Source of the DNA: Jiangella muralis
GTDB taxonomy: Bacteria; Actinomycetota; Actinomycetes; Jiangellales; Jiangellaceae
NCBI RefSeq assembly: GCF_001270745.1
Contig: NZ_KQ434755.1
Location: forward strand, 276,547 to 340,546
DNA: 64,000 nt
Reading direction: 5' to 3'
This document shows, in pieces, positions 42,059 to 50,308 of this stretch (position 1 is the stretch's first letter; each line of letters opens with the position of its first letter). The notes beneath the pieces are model-generated. The model did no database searches, was not told where the DNA came from, and saw only the letters and a program-made list of their open reading frames with translations. The translations under genes were made by a program, and so were the position numbers.

Positions 42059-44860
42059 ATGCGCTCTCGCCTTCTCGCCCTCTCGGGTCTGGCCGCTCTG
42101 ATCGCCGGGCTGCTGGCGGCCGCACCGGCCGGCAGCCAGGAACCGGCGCCCCCGGCCGGCGCCGGAGCCGACGCCGTCGTGTGGGTGCCGACCGGGTCGT
42201 TCGCCAGCTCCTCGTTGGTCCGGGTCGGCCGCGACGCGGCGCCGGGCGCCGCCCTGGGCGGTGACGAGGTGCTGCGGCTCGAGACCCCGGCCGGCGGACG
42301 GGGGTCGGCGCAGCTCGCGGTGCACGCGCCCACGGGACTGGACGACCTGACGGTGTCGGTGGGCCGGCCGCGGTCCCGGCACGGCGGCACGCTGCCGGCG
42401 GGCGCCGTCCAGGTGCGCTACCCGGAGTTCATCCCGTTCGACTCGGGCGGCGTGATCGCCGACCCGCTGCGCGAGCTCCCCGCCGTCGACGTCGAGGGCG
42501 GCAGCAACCAACCGGTGTGGTTCAGCGTCGACGTTCCGGCCGACGCGGCGCCCGGCGTCTACACCGCGGCGGTGGAGATCGGCGCGGCCGCGGGCGGCAT
42601 CGGGGAGTGGACGCTGCAGGTCGTCGTGGCGGACGTCGCCCTGGACGCGATGGCGGACCGGCCGTTCATCCTCGACCTCTGGGCGCATCCCGACGCGGTC
42701 GCCGACCAGACCGGCACGCAGCTGTGGAGCGAGGAGCACTGGGCGGCCATGCGGCCGTACCTGCGCGACCTCGCCGAGCACGGGCAGCGTGTCGTCAACG
42801 TCGCCGTCACCGAGGACCCGTGGATGGTGACCCACGAGGGTGAGTGGCGGCCGCAGACGTGGAGCCACTTCGCGTCCACGGTCGAGTGGCGGTGGGACGG
42901 GCAGCGCTTCGATTTCGACTTCGGCGTCTTCGACCGGTACGTGGAGGAGTCGCGGGCGGCGGGCATCGGCGAGCGGATCCACGCCTTCGCGATGCTCCAG
43001 TTCGACCACCGCGAGCGGTTCGTCTACACCGACACCCGCACCGGCGAGCGGGTGGTCGAGGAGGTCGACCTCGGCGACGCTCGCTACCGCGAGGGCTGGG
43101 GCCAGTTCCTCGGCGCGTTCTCCGCGCACCTGACCGAGAAGGGCTGGTTCGACGACGCCTCGCTCGGCTTCGACGAGCGGCCGGCCAACGAGATGGCCAC
43201 CGTCTTCGACGTGCTCGAGGACGAGGCGCCGCAGTGGCTGGGCAAGATCGCCGTGGCCGCCAACAGCCTCGACGTCCAGGACTACGCCGACTACGTCAGC
43301 TACAACTACTCGTTCCTCGACAGCGTGCCCGACGAGGACATCGCCCGGCGCAAGGCCGAGGGCAAGCCGACGCTGTTCTACACCTACATGAACCCGCTGC
43401 GGCCCAACACGGTGACGGCGTCGCCGCCGGTCTCCGCCCGGGTGCTCGGCTGGGTGGTCGCGCAGCGCGACCTCGACGGCTTCCTGCGGTGGACGTACAA
43501 CTCGTGGCCGCAGGACGTGTACGACGATCCCAGCTTCCGGTACGGCCAGGGCGACGAGTACATCGTCTACCCGGGCGCCGACGGGCCGGTGTCGTCGATC
43601 CGCTGGGAGACGTTCGCCGACGGCCTCGACGACGCCGAGCTGCTGCGGCTGTACGCCGAGCGGCACGGCCGCGACGACGCCGTGTTCACCCGGGTCCTCG
43701 ACGCGATCGACCCGCGGGCCGAGAGCACGCCGGCGGCGTGGTCGGCCATGCTGCTGGGCCGGCGCGCCGTGCTGGACGGGCTGCGGCCGGAGGGCGGCCT
43801 CGAGGTCACCGTGTCCCGCCCGGACGCCGAGGTGACGCCCGGCGACGTCGTCGACCTCACCGTGACCGCCGTGGCCACCGGCGACCGGCCGGTGCCCGCG
43901 CCCCGGCTGGACCTGCCCAGCCAGCCGGGCTGGTCGGCGCGCGTGGTGTCCGGGCCGCCGCCGGGCGCGCTGCTGCCGGGCGAGCAGGCGACCTGGCAGC
44001 TCCAGGTGAGCGTGCACGACGACGCCGGCGCCTACCTCTACCTCGGCGGCGCGGTGACGGATCCGGCCGGCCGGCTGCTGGCCGGCTTCGCGACCGACCT
44101 CACCGTCCGGCCGCCGGTCGAGCTGACCGCGCCGCCGGCCGCGGCGCCGGCCAGTTCGCCCGACGCGACCAGCCCGGTGACCGTCACGGTGCCCGTCAGC
44201 AACGCGTCGAGCCGGGAGCAGACCGTCGAGCTGGCGGTCTCCGGCCTCGGCTTCTGGCAGGTCGTCACGCCGCCGACGCCGGTGACGCTGCCGCCCGGCG
44301 GCACGGCCGACCTATCGGTGCAACTCAACCCGGGCGGCCGCACGGGCTGGACCACCGTGGACGTCGAGGTGCGCCACGGCGGCGCCGCGATCGGCGGCGG
44401 GCGGGTCGACATCGTCTCCGGCGGGCGGCACGTGTCCGACTGGGACTGGGCGTCGGAGTCCAACGGCTGGGGCCCGGCCGAGCGCGACGCCAGCAACGGC
44501 GAGGACCAGCCCGGCGACGGCGCCCGGATGTCGGTCGGCGGCCGCCAGTACGGCAAGGGGATCGGCGCCCACGCGGCGTCGCGGATCGTCCTCGACCTGG
44601 CCGGGCGGTGCAGCCGGTTCCAGACCGACATCGGCGTCGACGACGAGGTCGCCGGCGGCAGCGTCCGGTTCCGGGTCGAGGCCGACGGCAGCGAGCTCTA
44701 CGCCTCGCCGGTCATGACCGGCGAGGCCGCGGCCCGCTGGGTCGACCTCGACGTGACCGGCGTGCGGACGCTGGCGCTGGTCGTCGATGACGCCGGCAAC
44801 GGCAACGGCCAGGACCACGCCGACTGGGCCGGCGCCTGGCTGCGCTGCGCACCGGACTGA
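42059..44860 (+). CDS. Secreted DUF4091 glycoside hydrolase-like protein with C-terminal NPCBM domain
   Basis: 933 residues. The signal peptide is MRSRLLALSGLAALIAGLLA. The central part has PVWFSVDVPADAAPGVYTAA, then a barrel region (FILDLWAHPDAVADQTGTQL; VSYNYSFLDSVPDE; FYTYMNPLRPN; FLRWTYNSWP) matching DUF4091 proteins, which relate to GH123-like enzymes. After NEW3-like beta domains, the C-terminal 130 residues are an NPCBM carbohydrate-binding module (GIGAHAASRIVLDLAG). GGAG eight bases before ATG 42059 decides the start over ATG 42053. It probably cleaves an N-acetylhexosamine-containing or plant glycan outside the cell. Confidence 0.82.
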   Translation: MRSRLLALSGLAALIAGLLAAAPAGSQEPAPPAGAGADAVVWVPTGSFASSSLVRVGRDAAPGAALGGDEVLRLETPAGGRGSAQLAVHAPTGLDDLTVSVGRPRSRHGGTLPAGAVQVRYPEFIPFDSGGVIADPLRELPAVDVEGGSNQPVWFSVDVPADAAPGVYTAAVEIGAAAGGIGEWTLQVVVADVALDAMADRPFILDLWAHPDAVADQTGTQLWSEEHWAAMRPYLRDLAEHGQRVVNVAVTEDPWMVTHEGEWRPQTWSHFASTVEWRWDGQRFDFDFGVFDRYVEESRAAGIGERIHAFAMLQFDHRERFVYTDTRTGERVVEEVDLGDARYREGWGQFLGAFSAHLTEKGWFDDASLGFDERPANEMATVFDVLEDEAPQWLGKIAVAANSLDVQDYADYVSYNYSFLDSVPDEDIARRKAEGKPTLFYTYMNPLRPNTVTASPPVSARVLGWVVAQRDLDGFLRWTYNSWPQDVYDDPSFRYGQGDEYIVYPGADGPVSSIRWETFADGLDDAELLRLYAERHGRDDAVFTRVLDAIDPRAESTPAAWSAMLLGRRAVLDGLRPEGGLEVTVSRPDAEVTPGDVVDLTVTAVATGDRPVPAPRLDLPSQPGWSARVVSGPPPGALLPGEQATWQLQVSVHDDAGAYLYLGGAVTDPAGRLLAGFATDLTVRPPVELTAPPAAAPASSPDATSPVTVTVPVSNASSREQTVELAVSGLGFWQVVTPPTPVTLPPGGTADLSVQLNPGGRTGWTTVDVEVRHGGAAIGGGRVDIVSGGRHVSDWDWASESNGWGPAERDASNGEDQPGDGARMSVGGRQYGKGIGAHAASRIVLDLAGRCSRFQTDIGVDDEVAGGSVRFRVEADGSELYASPVMTGEAAARWVDLDVTGVRTLALVVDDAGNGNGQDHADWAGAWLRCAPD

Positions 44861-44869
44861 GGAACGCGG

Positions 44870-45754
44870 TCAGGCCGGCGCGGGCGTGATGGTGGCGGCC
44901 GCGTCGGCCAGCGCCGCCAGTAGGGCCGCGGTGGCGGGCGGGTCGGGCGGCTCGCCGTAGGTGGCGGCGTAGATGTGCTGGCGCGAACCGGGCAGCTCGC
45001 TAGCCTCGATGCCGTCGGCGCGGTGGGCGCGCAGGGCCAGCCCGGGGCTGGTCGTGACGCCCAGGCCGGCGACGACGAGGGCCTGCATGACGACCATGTC
45101 GTCGGAGGTGTAGCCGATGCGCGGCTCGAACCCCTCGTCGGCGCAGATGGACAGCAGGTGGATGCGGCACCGTTCGCAGCCGGCGATCCAGGTGGCGTCG
45201 CGCTGCGACGAGAGCGTCTGCCCGGGCTTGGTCGACAGCAGGTACAGCGGGTCGTCGAGCAGGTGGTGCAGGCGGACGTTCGGCGGCTCGGGCTCGGTGT
45301 CGTCGTAGCGGAAGATGATCGCGACGTCGATGGCGCCGGTGCGCAGCATCTCCAGCGACTCGGGCGGCTGGGTGTCGGTGAGGCCGATGCGCAGGCCGGG
45401 ATGCTGACTGGCCAGCGCCGCCACCGCCCGCGGGACGAGCGAGCCGATGACGGACGAGAAGCTGGCCAGGCGCACCCGCCCGGCGCTCAGCCCCACGTGT
45501 GCGGACAGCTCGGCGTCGGCGGCGTCGATGCGCCCGAGGATCTCCGCCGCCCGCGACGCCAGCAGCCGGCCGGCGGGGGTGAGCCGGACCCCGCGGCCGG
45601 CGCGTTGCAGCAGCTGCGCGCCGGTCTCGGCCTCCAGCCGGGCGAGGTGGTGGCTGACGGTCGGCTGCGTGTAGTGCAGCTCCTTCGCCACCGCGGTGAC
45701 CGAGCCGAGCCGGGCGAGCGCGTCGATGACCCGCAGCCGGGTGACGTCCAGCAT
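44870..45754 (-). CDS. LysR family transcriptional regulator
   Basis: 294 residues from ATG 45754. The winged HTH is LDVTRLRVIDALARLGSVTA with ELHYTQPTVSHHLARLEAET. The effector domain starts VRLASFSSVIGSLVPRAV. A Cys-rich stretch (WIAGCERCRIHLLSICADE) in the ligand domain is unusual and could sense thiol oxidation. GAGGGGG upstream supports the start. It diverges from a RibD-type reductase that it probably controls. Confidence 0.9.
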   Translation of the reverse strand: MLDVTRLRVIDALARLGSVTAVAKELHYTQPTVSHHLARLEAETGAQLLQRAGRGVRLTPAGRLLASRAAEILGRIDAADAELSAHVGLSAGRVRLASFSSVIGSLVPRAVAALASQHPGLRIGLTDTQPPESLEMLRTGAIDVAIIFRYDDTEPEPPNVRLHHLLDDPLYLLSTKPGQTLSSQRDATWIAGCERCRIHLLSICADEGFEPRIGYTSDDMVVMQALVVAGLGVTTSPGLALRAHRADGIEASELPGSRQHIYAATYGEPPDPPATAALLAALADAAATITPAPA

Positions 45755-45857
45755 GCATCGACCCCCTCTATGGGACAGCGAGACCATTGACATTAGACGT
45801 ATGAGTCGATCCGTCGCACGCTCAGTGCGTCACCCCGGATCAAAAGGAGCCCGCACC

Positions 45858-46490
45858 ATGGCACTCGCCCGCGTCCAGAACTTCGCCATCTCCCTCGACG
45901 GCTACGGCACCGGTGAGGGACAGAGCGCCGACGCGCACTTCGGCCACGCCGGCGACCGGCTGCACCAGTGGATGTTCGCCACCCGCTGGTGGGACGCCGG
46001 CGGCAGCGGCGGCGTCGACGACGCGTTCGTCCAGCAGCACGACCCCGGGATCGGCGCCGAGATCATGGGCGCCGGGAAGTGGGGCCACCCCGGCTGGCAG
46101 GACGACGCGGACTGGAAGGGCGCCTGGGGCCCCAACCCGCCGTTCCACACGCCGGTGTTCGTGCTCACCCACCACACCCGCGCGCCGATCGAGATGGAGG
46201 GCGGCACCACCTTCCACTTCCTGGACGCGTCGCCGGCCGAGGCGCTGGCGGTGGCCCGTGAGGCGGCGGACGGCAAGGACGTGCGCATCGGCGGCGGCCC
46301 CACCGTGGTCAACGAGTTCCTCGCCGCCGGGCTGGTCGATCACCTGCACGTGGTGGTCGTCCCGATCCTGCTGGGCCGCGGCGTGCGCCTCTGGGACGGG
46401 CTGGAGGGCCTGGAGAAGGACTACCGGGTCGAGGCCACCTCGTCGCCGAGCAACGTCACGCACGTGACGTTCACTCGCGTGGCGTCCTGA
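45858..46490 (+). CDS. Dihydrofolate reductase-family (RibD C-terminal) protein
   Basis: 210 residues. MALARVQNFAISLDGYGTGE opens the fold, GAEIMGAGKWG follows, and the NADPH-site strand and loop are KDVRIGGGPTVVNEFLAAGL with VPILLGRGVRLWDGL. Such proteins are NADPH-dependent reductases of unknown substrate, common in actinomycetes. AAAGGAG before ATG 45858 is a strong ribosome site. The divergent LysR gene is the likely regulator; the gap has TTGACA at 45787-45792 and a CAT-N7-ATG inverted repeat nearby. Confidence 0.88.
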   Translation: MALARVQNFAISLDGYGTGEGQSADAHFGHAGDRLHQWMFATRWWDAGGSGGVDDAFVQQHDPGIGAEIMGAGKWGHPGWQDDADWKGAWGPNPPFHTPVFVLTHHTRAPIEMEGGTTFHFLDASPAEALAVAREAADGKDVRIGGGPTVVNEFLAAGLVDHLHVVVVPILLGRGVRLWDGLEGLEKDYRVEATSSPSNVTHVTFTRVAS

Positions 46491-46502
46491 GCCGTAGCCG
46501 GG

Positions 46503-47504
46503 TCAGCCGGCGGTGGACTGCCGGACGACCAGCTCGGGCTGGAAGACGATCTGCTGGTGCTCGTGGTCGGGGCGGCCGGACGAGTGGTCGAGCAGCAGGC
46601 GGGTGGCCTCGTAACCCAGGCGCCGGGTCGGCTGCCGGACGGAGCTGAGCGGCACGATCCAGTCGGCGGCGAAGTCGACGTCGTCGTAGCCGATGAGGGC
46701 GAGGTCGTCGGGCACCCGCACGCCATGCCGGGCCAGCGCGCGGTAGGCGCCGAAGGCGAGGACGTCGTTGGCGCAGAAGACGGCGGTGGGCCGGCGCCGG
46801 CGCTGCAGCAGCCGGTCGATCGCGGCCGAGCCGGACCGGATGTCCATGCCCTCGTTGTGGCTGACGGTGATCGCCTCGGCGGGGTCCAGCCCGAACCGGG
46901 TGACGGCCTGGCGGGCGCCGTCGAGGCGGTCGGAGTGCTGCCGGACCGTCGTCGGCCCGGCGATGTAGGCGATGTGGCGGTGGCCGAGTTCGAGCAGGTG
47001 CGTCATGGCCATGTCGCCGCCCTGGACGTCGTCGACGGCGACGGAGCACTCCCGGCTGGAGCCCTGCCGGTCCAGGTAGACGAACGGGATGTCGTGCTCG
47101 GCGAGGATGCGGTGCGCCGAGCGGGTGCCGCGCGACGGCGTGATGAGGACGCCGCGGACCCGCTCGGACGCGAGCGTGCGCAGGTGCCGTTCCTCGCGGT
47201 CGACGGAGTCGTCGGAGTTGCACAGGATGACGGCGTGGTCGGCCTCGGTGGCGGCGTCCTCGACGCCGCGGGAGGCCTCGGTGAAGAACGGGTTGGAGAC
47301 GTCGATGACGACCAGCCCGATGACGCGGCTCATCGCGCCGCCGAGCTGCCGGGCGTGCTGGTTGGCGACGTAGCCGAGGGCGGCGATGGCGGCGAGGACG
47401 CGTTCGCGGGTCTTGTGCGACACGATCTCGGGGCGGTTCAGCGTGTTCGACACCGTGCCCTGGGACACGCCCGCGCGCGCCGCGACGTCGGCGATGCTCA
47501 CCAT
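46503..47504 (-). CDS. LacI family regulator of the rhamnose locus
   Basis: 333 residues. The HTH and hinge are SIADVAARAGVSQGTVSNTL with NRPEIVSHKTRERVLAAIA; the periplasmic-binding-like domain contains VIDVSNPFFTEASRGVEDAA and IGYDDVDFAADW. It ends the minus-strand operon with a rhamnulokinase and an esterase (7-base overlap). The perfect LacI-type palindrome at 53027-53040 ahead of the rhamnose isomerase operon is its likely operator. The expected inducer is rhamnose or a rhamnose metabolite. Confidence 0.92.
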   Translation of the reverse strand: MVSIADVAARAGVSQGTVSNTLNRPEIVSHKTRERVLAAIAALGYVANQHARQLGGAMSRVIGLVVIDVSNPFFTEASRGVEDAATEADHAVILCNSDDSVDREERHLRTLASERVRGVLITPSRGTRSAHRILAEHDIPFVYLDRQGSSRECSVAVDDVQGGDMAMTHLLELGHRHIAYIAGPTTVRQHSDRLDGARQAVTRFGLDPAEAITVSHNEGMDIRSGSAAIDRLLQRRRRPTAVFCANDVLAFGAYRALARHGVRVPDDLALIGYDDVDFAADWIVPLSSVRQPTRRLGYEATRLLLDHSSGRPDHEHQQIVFQPELVVRQSTAG

Positions 47505-48661
47505 GTTCGGTTCCCTGCCACGCTCCACAGCGGATCGCCCTTCGTTCCGCGCCCCGTCCCGGCGCCACGCCCGGTGACCAGGCCGGTGGTACTCGTTCCG
47601 GCCGGGCCCTCGACGGCGAGGAACGCCGCGCGGAGGCCGGCCGGGACGTCGGCTCTCACAGTAGTGCCGTCGATCATCGCGGCGGAGCGTTGCCACCGAC
47701 GCGACGTCCACGCGCCGGTGTCGCCGGTGTGGTGGAGTTCGGCGGCGAGGGCGGGCGTGGCCGGGTCCAGCTCGGCCCGCACGGCCCCGGCGGTGACGGT
47801 GACGGCGCGGACGGCTGGCAGCGCGGGCCCGCGCCCGAGGACCGCCGCGGCGAAGGCGAACGGCTCGGTGAGCCGCCACGCCGGCTCGTGGCCGTGCGCC
47901 AGCCCGGGCACGATCCGCCGGGTGACGGGGCCGGTGGGCAGCGCGGAGGTGGCGTCGAACGCGTCGAGGGGGAAGCACGGGTCGGTGGTCCCGGTCAGCC
48001 AGAGCGACGGCGCCGTGATGCTCGGCGCGTGGCGGGCGAGGTCGAACGCGTCGGTCCACCGCCGTGCCGCCGGCGCCGGCAGGTCGCGCAGCAGCGCGCT
48101 CCACGCGCCGTCACGCGCGAGGTGGCCCGCGGCGTACACGCCGGCCGCGTAGCGCAGCCGCGGATCGGCCGCGGCCAGCAGGAACGCCAGGTAGCCGCCC
48201 CAGGAGACGCCGCACACCCCGACGGCGCGCGGGTCCACCTCGGGCAGCGAGCGCAGCAGGCTCACCGCGTCGGCGGCCGCCTCGACGGCCTGGGCCAGCC
48301 AGGTGTGCTCGGCGCCCGCGGAGACCGCGGCGAAGATGTCGTCGTGGTCGAGCCGGGCCGGTCGCCGGGCGCCGCCGACGGCGTGGGGCGCGCCGAGGTC
48401 GAGGGCCAGCGCGACGTGGCCGCGTGCGGCCCAGTCCCGCGCCCACCGCGGTTCGGCCCGGCCGCCGCCACCGTGCAGCAGCACGACGGCGGGGGCGCCC
48501 GGCTCGGGCGGCCGCGCGAGCACGCCGGCCACGTCCCGCTCCGGGCCGAGCCCGTCCGGGCAGCGCAGGACGACCCGCGTCACGTCGCCGGGAGAGCCGG
48601 TGACCGTCGCCGGCGGCCGGTCCCGCCCGGCCCGGGCGCGCACGTCGTCGATCCAGCGCAC
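47498..48661 (-). CDS. Alpha/beta hydrolase, dienelactone hydrolase/acetylxylan-esterase-like
   Basis: 387 residues from GTG 48661. The hydrolase core has VVLLHGGGGRAEPRW, nucleophile elbow GVSWGGYLAFL, the acid in LTGTTDPCFPLDAF and a His in VPGLAHGHEPAW. A 100-residue C-terminal beta extension follows. There is no signal peptide, so it should act inside the cell, perhaps removing acetyl groups from imported rhamnose oligosaccharides. It begins two bases after the rhamnulokinase stop and overlaps the LacI gene. Confidence 0.82.
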   Translation of the reverse strand: MRWIDDVRARAGRDRPPATVTGSPGDVTRVVLRCPDGLGPERDVAGVLARPPEPGAPAVVLLHGGGGRAEPRWARDWAARGHVALALDLGAPHAVGGARRPARLDHDDIFAAVSAGAEHTWLAQAVEAAADAVSLLRSLPEVDPRAVGVCGVSWGGYLAFLLAAADPRLRYAAGVYAAGHLARDGAWSALLRDLPAPAARRWTDAFDLARHAPSITAPSLWLTGTTDPCFPLDAFDATSALPTGPVTRRIVPGLAHGHEPAWRLTEPFAFAAAVLGRGPALPAVRAVTVTAGAVRAELDPATPALAAELHHTGDTGAWTSRRWQRSAAMIDGTTVRADVPAGLRAAFLAVEGPAGTSTTGLVTGRGAGTGRGTKGDPLWSVAGNRTW

Positions 48662-48663
48662 GG

Positions 48664-50127
48664 TCAGGCCGCCGCGGTGAGCAGGGCCGCGAACCGGTCC
48701 CGCGCCGCCGCGACGGCGGGGTCCGCGCGCGGCTCGTACCGCACGGTCTCCGACGACGCCGCGCTCAGCGCGCGCACGGCCGCCAGCTCGTCCGCGGTGC
48801 GGCCGCCGAGCGCCTGGACCAGCAGGTTGCCGAGCGCGGTCGCCTCGTCCGGGCCCGCGACCACGGGCCGGCCGGCGGCGTCGGCGGTGAGCCGGCACAG
48901 CAGCGTGTTGTTCGCGCCTCCGCCGACGAGGTGGACGACGTCCGCGGGCGAGCCGGACAGCCGGGCGGCCTGGTCGACGTAGTGGGCGAAGGCCAGCGCG
49001 AGGCTGTCGACGACGCAGCGCACGATCTGCGCCGGGGAGACGGGGACCGGCTGGCCGGTGCGCCGGCAGAACCCGGCGACCTTCGCGGGCATGTCGCCCG
49101 GCCGGGTCAGCTCGGGGGCGTCCGGATCGACGATGCCGACGTAACCCGGCTGCTCGGCCGCCGCGGCCAGCAGCGCAATGAGATCGGGCCGGTCGCCGCC
49201 GCGCGACCAGGCGCGCAGGCACTCGGACAGGATCCACAGCGCGGTGACGTTCTTCTGGTAGCGCACGGCGCCGCCGGCGCCCAGCTCGTTGGTGAACCCC
49301 GCAGCGCGGCTGGCCTCGGTCCGGATCGGCCGGTCCACCTCGACGCCGACCAGCGCCCACGTCCCGCACGAGACGTACGCGAAGCCGGGACCGGCCGCCG
49401 GGATCGCGGCGACGGCGGACGCGGTGTCGTGGGCGGCGACCGCCGTCACCGGCACGGGGGCGTCGAGGCCGAGGTCGTCGACGAGCCCGGCCCGCAGCTC
49501 ACCGACGACGTCGCCCGGGGCGAGCGGGTCGGGGAACAGCCGCCGCGGCAGGCCGTGAGCGGCGATGGCCTCGTCCGACCAGTGCCCGGCCGGGTCGAAC
49601 AGCTGCGACGTGCTGGCCAGCGTCCGCTCGGCGGCGAGCCGCCCGGTCAGCAGGTGGGCCAGCAGGTCGGCGACGAAGCCGAGCCGGGCGGACGGGTCCA
49701 GCGTGCCGGCCCGCTGCTCGGCGACCAGCTGGGTGAGGGTGTTGATCTCCTGGTTCGGCACGCCCGTGTGGCGGTACAGCGCGGCCTCGTCGAATTCGGC
49801 GGCCAGGCCGCGGGTCCGGGCGTCGCGGTAGTGGTAGGGCAGCCCGAGCAGCCGCCCGCCCGCGCCGACCAGCCCGTAGTCGACGCCCCACGAGTCGATG
49901 CCGATGCTGCGCACCTCGCCGGCGTCGGCCACCGCCCGCCGGATGCCGTCGAGGACGCTCTGGTAGAGCGCCGGGAGGTTCCAGTGCAGGCCGTCGGGCC
50001 AAGCCAGCGGCTCGTTCGGGAAACGGGCCACCGTGGACGTGGTGACCGACCGCTCGCCGACGCGCCCCAGGATGACGCGCCCGCTGGTGGCGCCGAGGTC
50101 GACCGCCAGGTAGGTGTCCGTGCTCAA
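48664..50127 (-). CDS. rhaB: Rhamnulokinase
   Basis: 487 residues, FGGY kinase family. AVDLGATSGRVILGRV is the phosphate-1 loop, IDSWGVDYGL is the family signature, TGVPNQEINTLTQL is typical of rhamnulokinases, and VAAHDTASAVAAIP and HLVGGGANNTLLC complete the ATP site. It phosphorylates L-rhamnulose to rhamnulose 1-phosphate. It is the first gene of the minus-strand operon and diverges from the GH78 gene. Confidence 0.95.
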   Translation of the reverse strand: MSTDTYLAVDLGATSGRVILGRVGERSVTTSTVARFPNEPLAWPDGLHWNLPALYQSVLDGIRRAVADAGEVRSIGIDSWGVDYGLVGAGGRLLGLPYHYRDARTRGLAAEFDEAALYRHTGVPNQEINTLTQLVAEQRAGTLDPSARLGFVADLLAHLLTGRLAAERTLASTSQLFDPAGHWSDEAIAAHGLPRRLFPDPLAPGDVVGELRAGLVDDLGLDAPVPVTAVAAHDTASAVAAIPAAGPGFAYVSCGTWALVGVEVDRPIRTEASRAAGFTNELGAGGAVRYQKNVTALWILSECLRAWSRGGDRPDLIALLAAAAEQPGYVGIVDPDAPELTRPGDMPAKVAGFCRRTGQPVPVSPAQIVRCVVDSLALAFAHYVDQAARLSGSPADVVHLVGGGANNTLLCRLTADAAGRPVVAGPDEATALGNLLVQALGGRTADELAAVRALSAASSETVRYEPRADPAVAAARDRFAALLTAAA

Positions 50128-50308
50128 GGGTCCTCACCAATCGGGAATCCGGTGCCGTGAGTCTTCGGCAGCCGCCGTCCGGCGGGCAAGGAGCTGGCCG
50201 AACCTGGACACCGGACCGGCGGGCCGAGTCCGACACCGGTCAGAACGGTGGACCCGGGGCCCCGGAGTGAGCAGGCTCGGGTGCACGTCCACCTGTGAGG
50301 AGAGCAAC

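Noticed and set aside
41231..44017. 928-residue antisense open frame
   Set aside because: It runs opposite to the tetR and DUF4091 genes and has shadow composition without family motifs.
50254..50265. GC palindrome CCGGGGCCCCGG as an operator
   Set aside because: A pure G/C palindrome is common by chance in this composition and does not match the LacI-type site at 53027.
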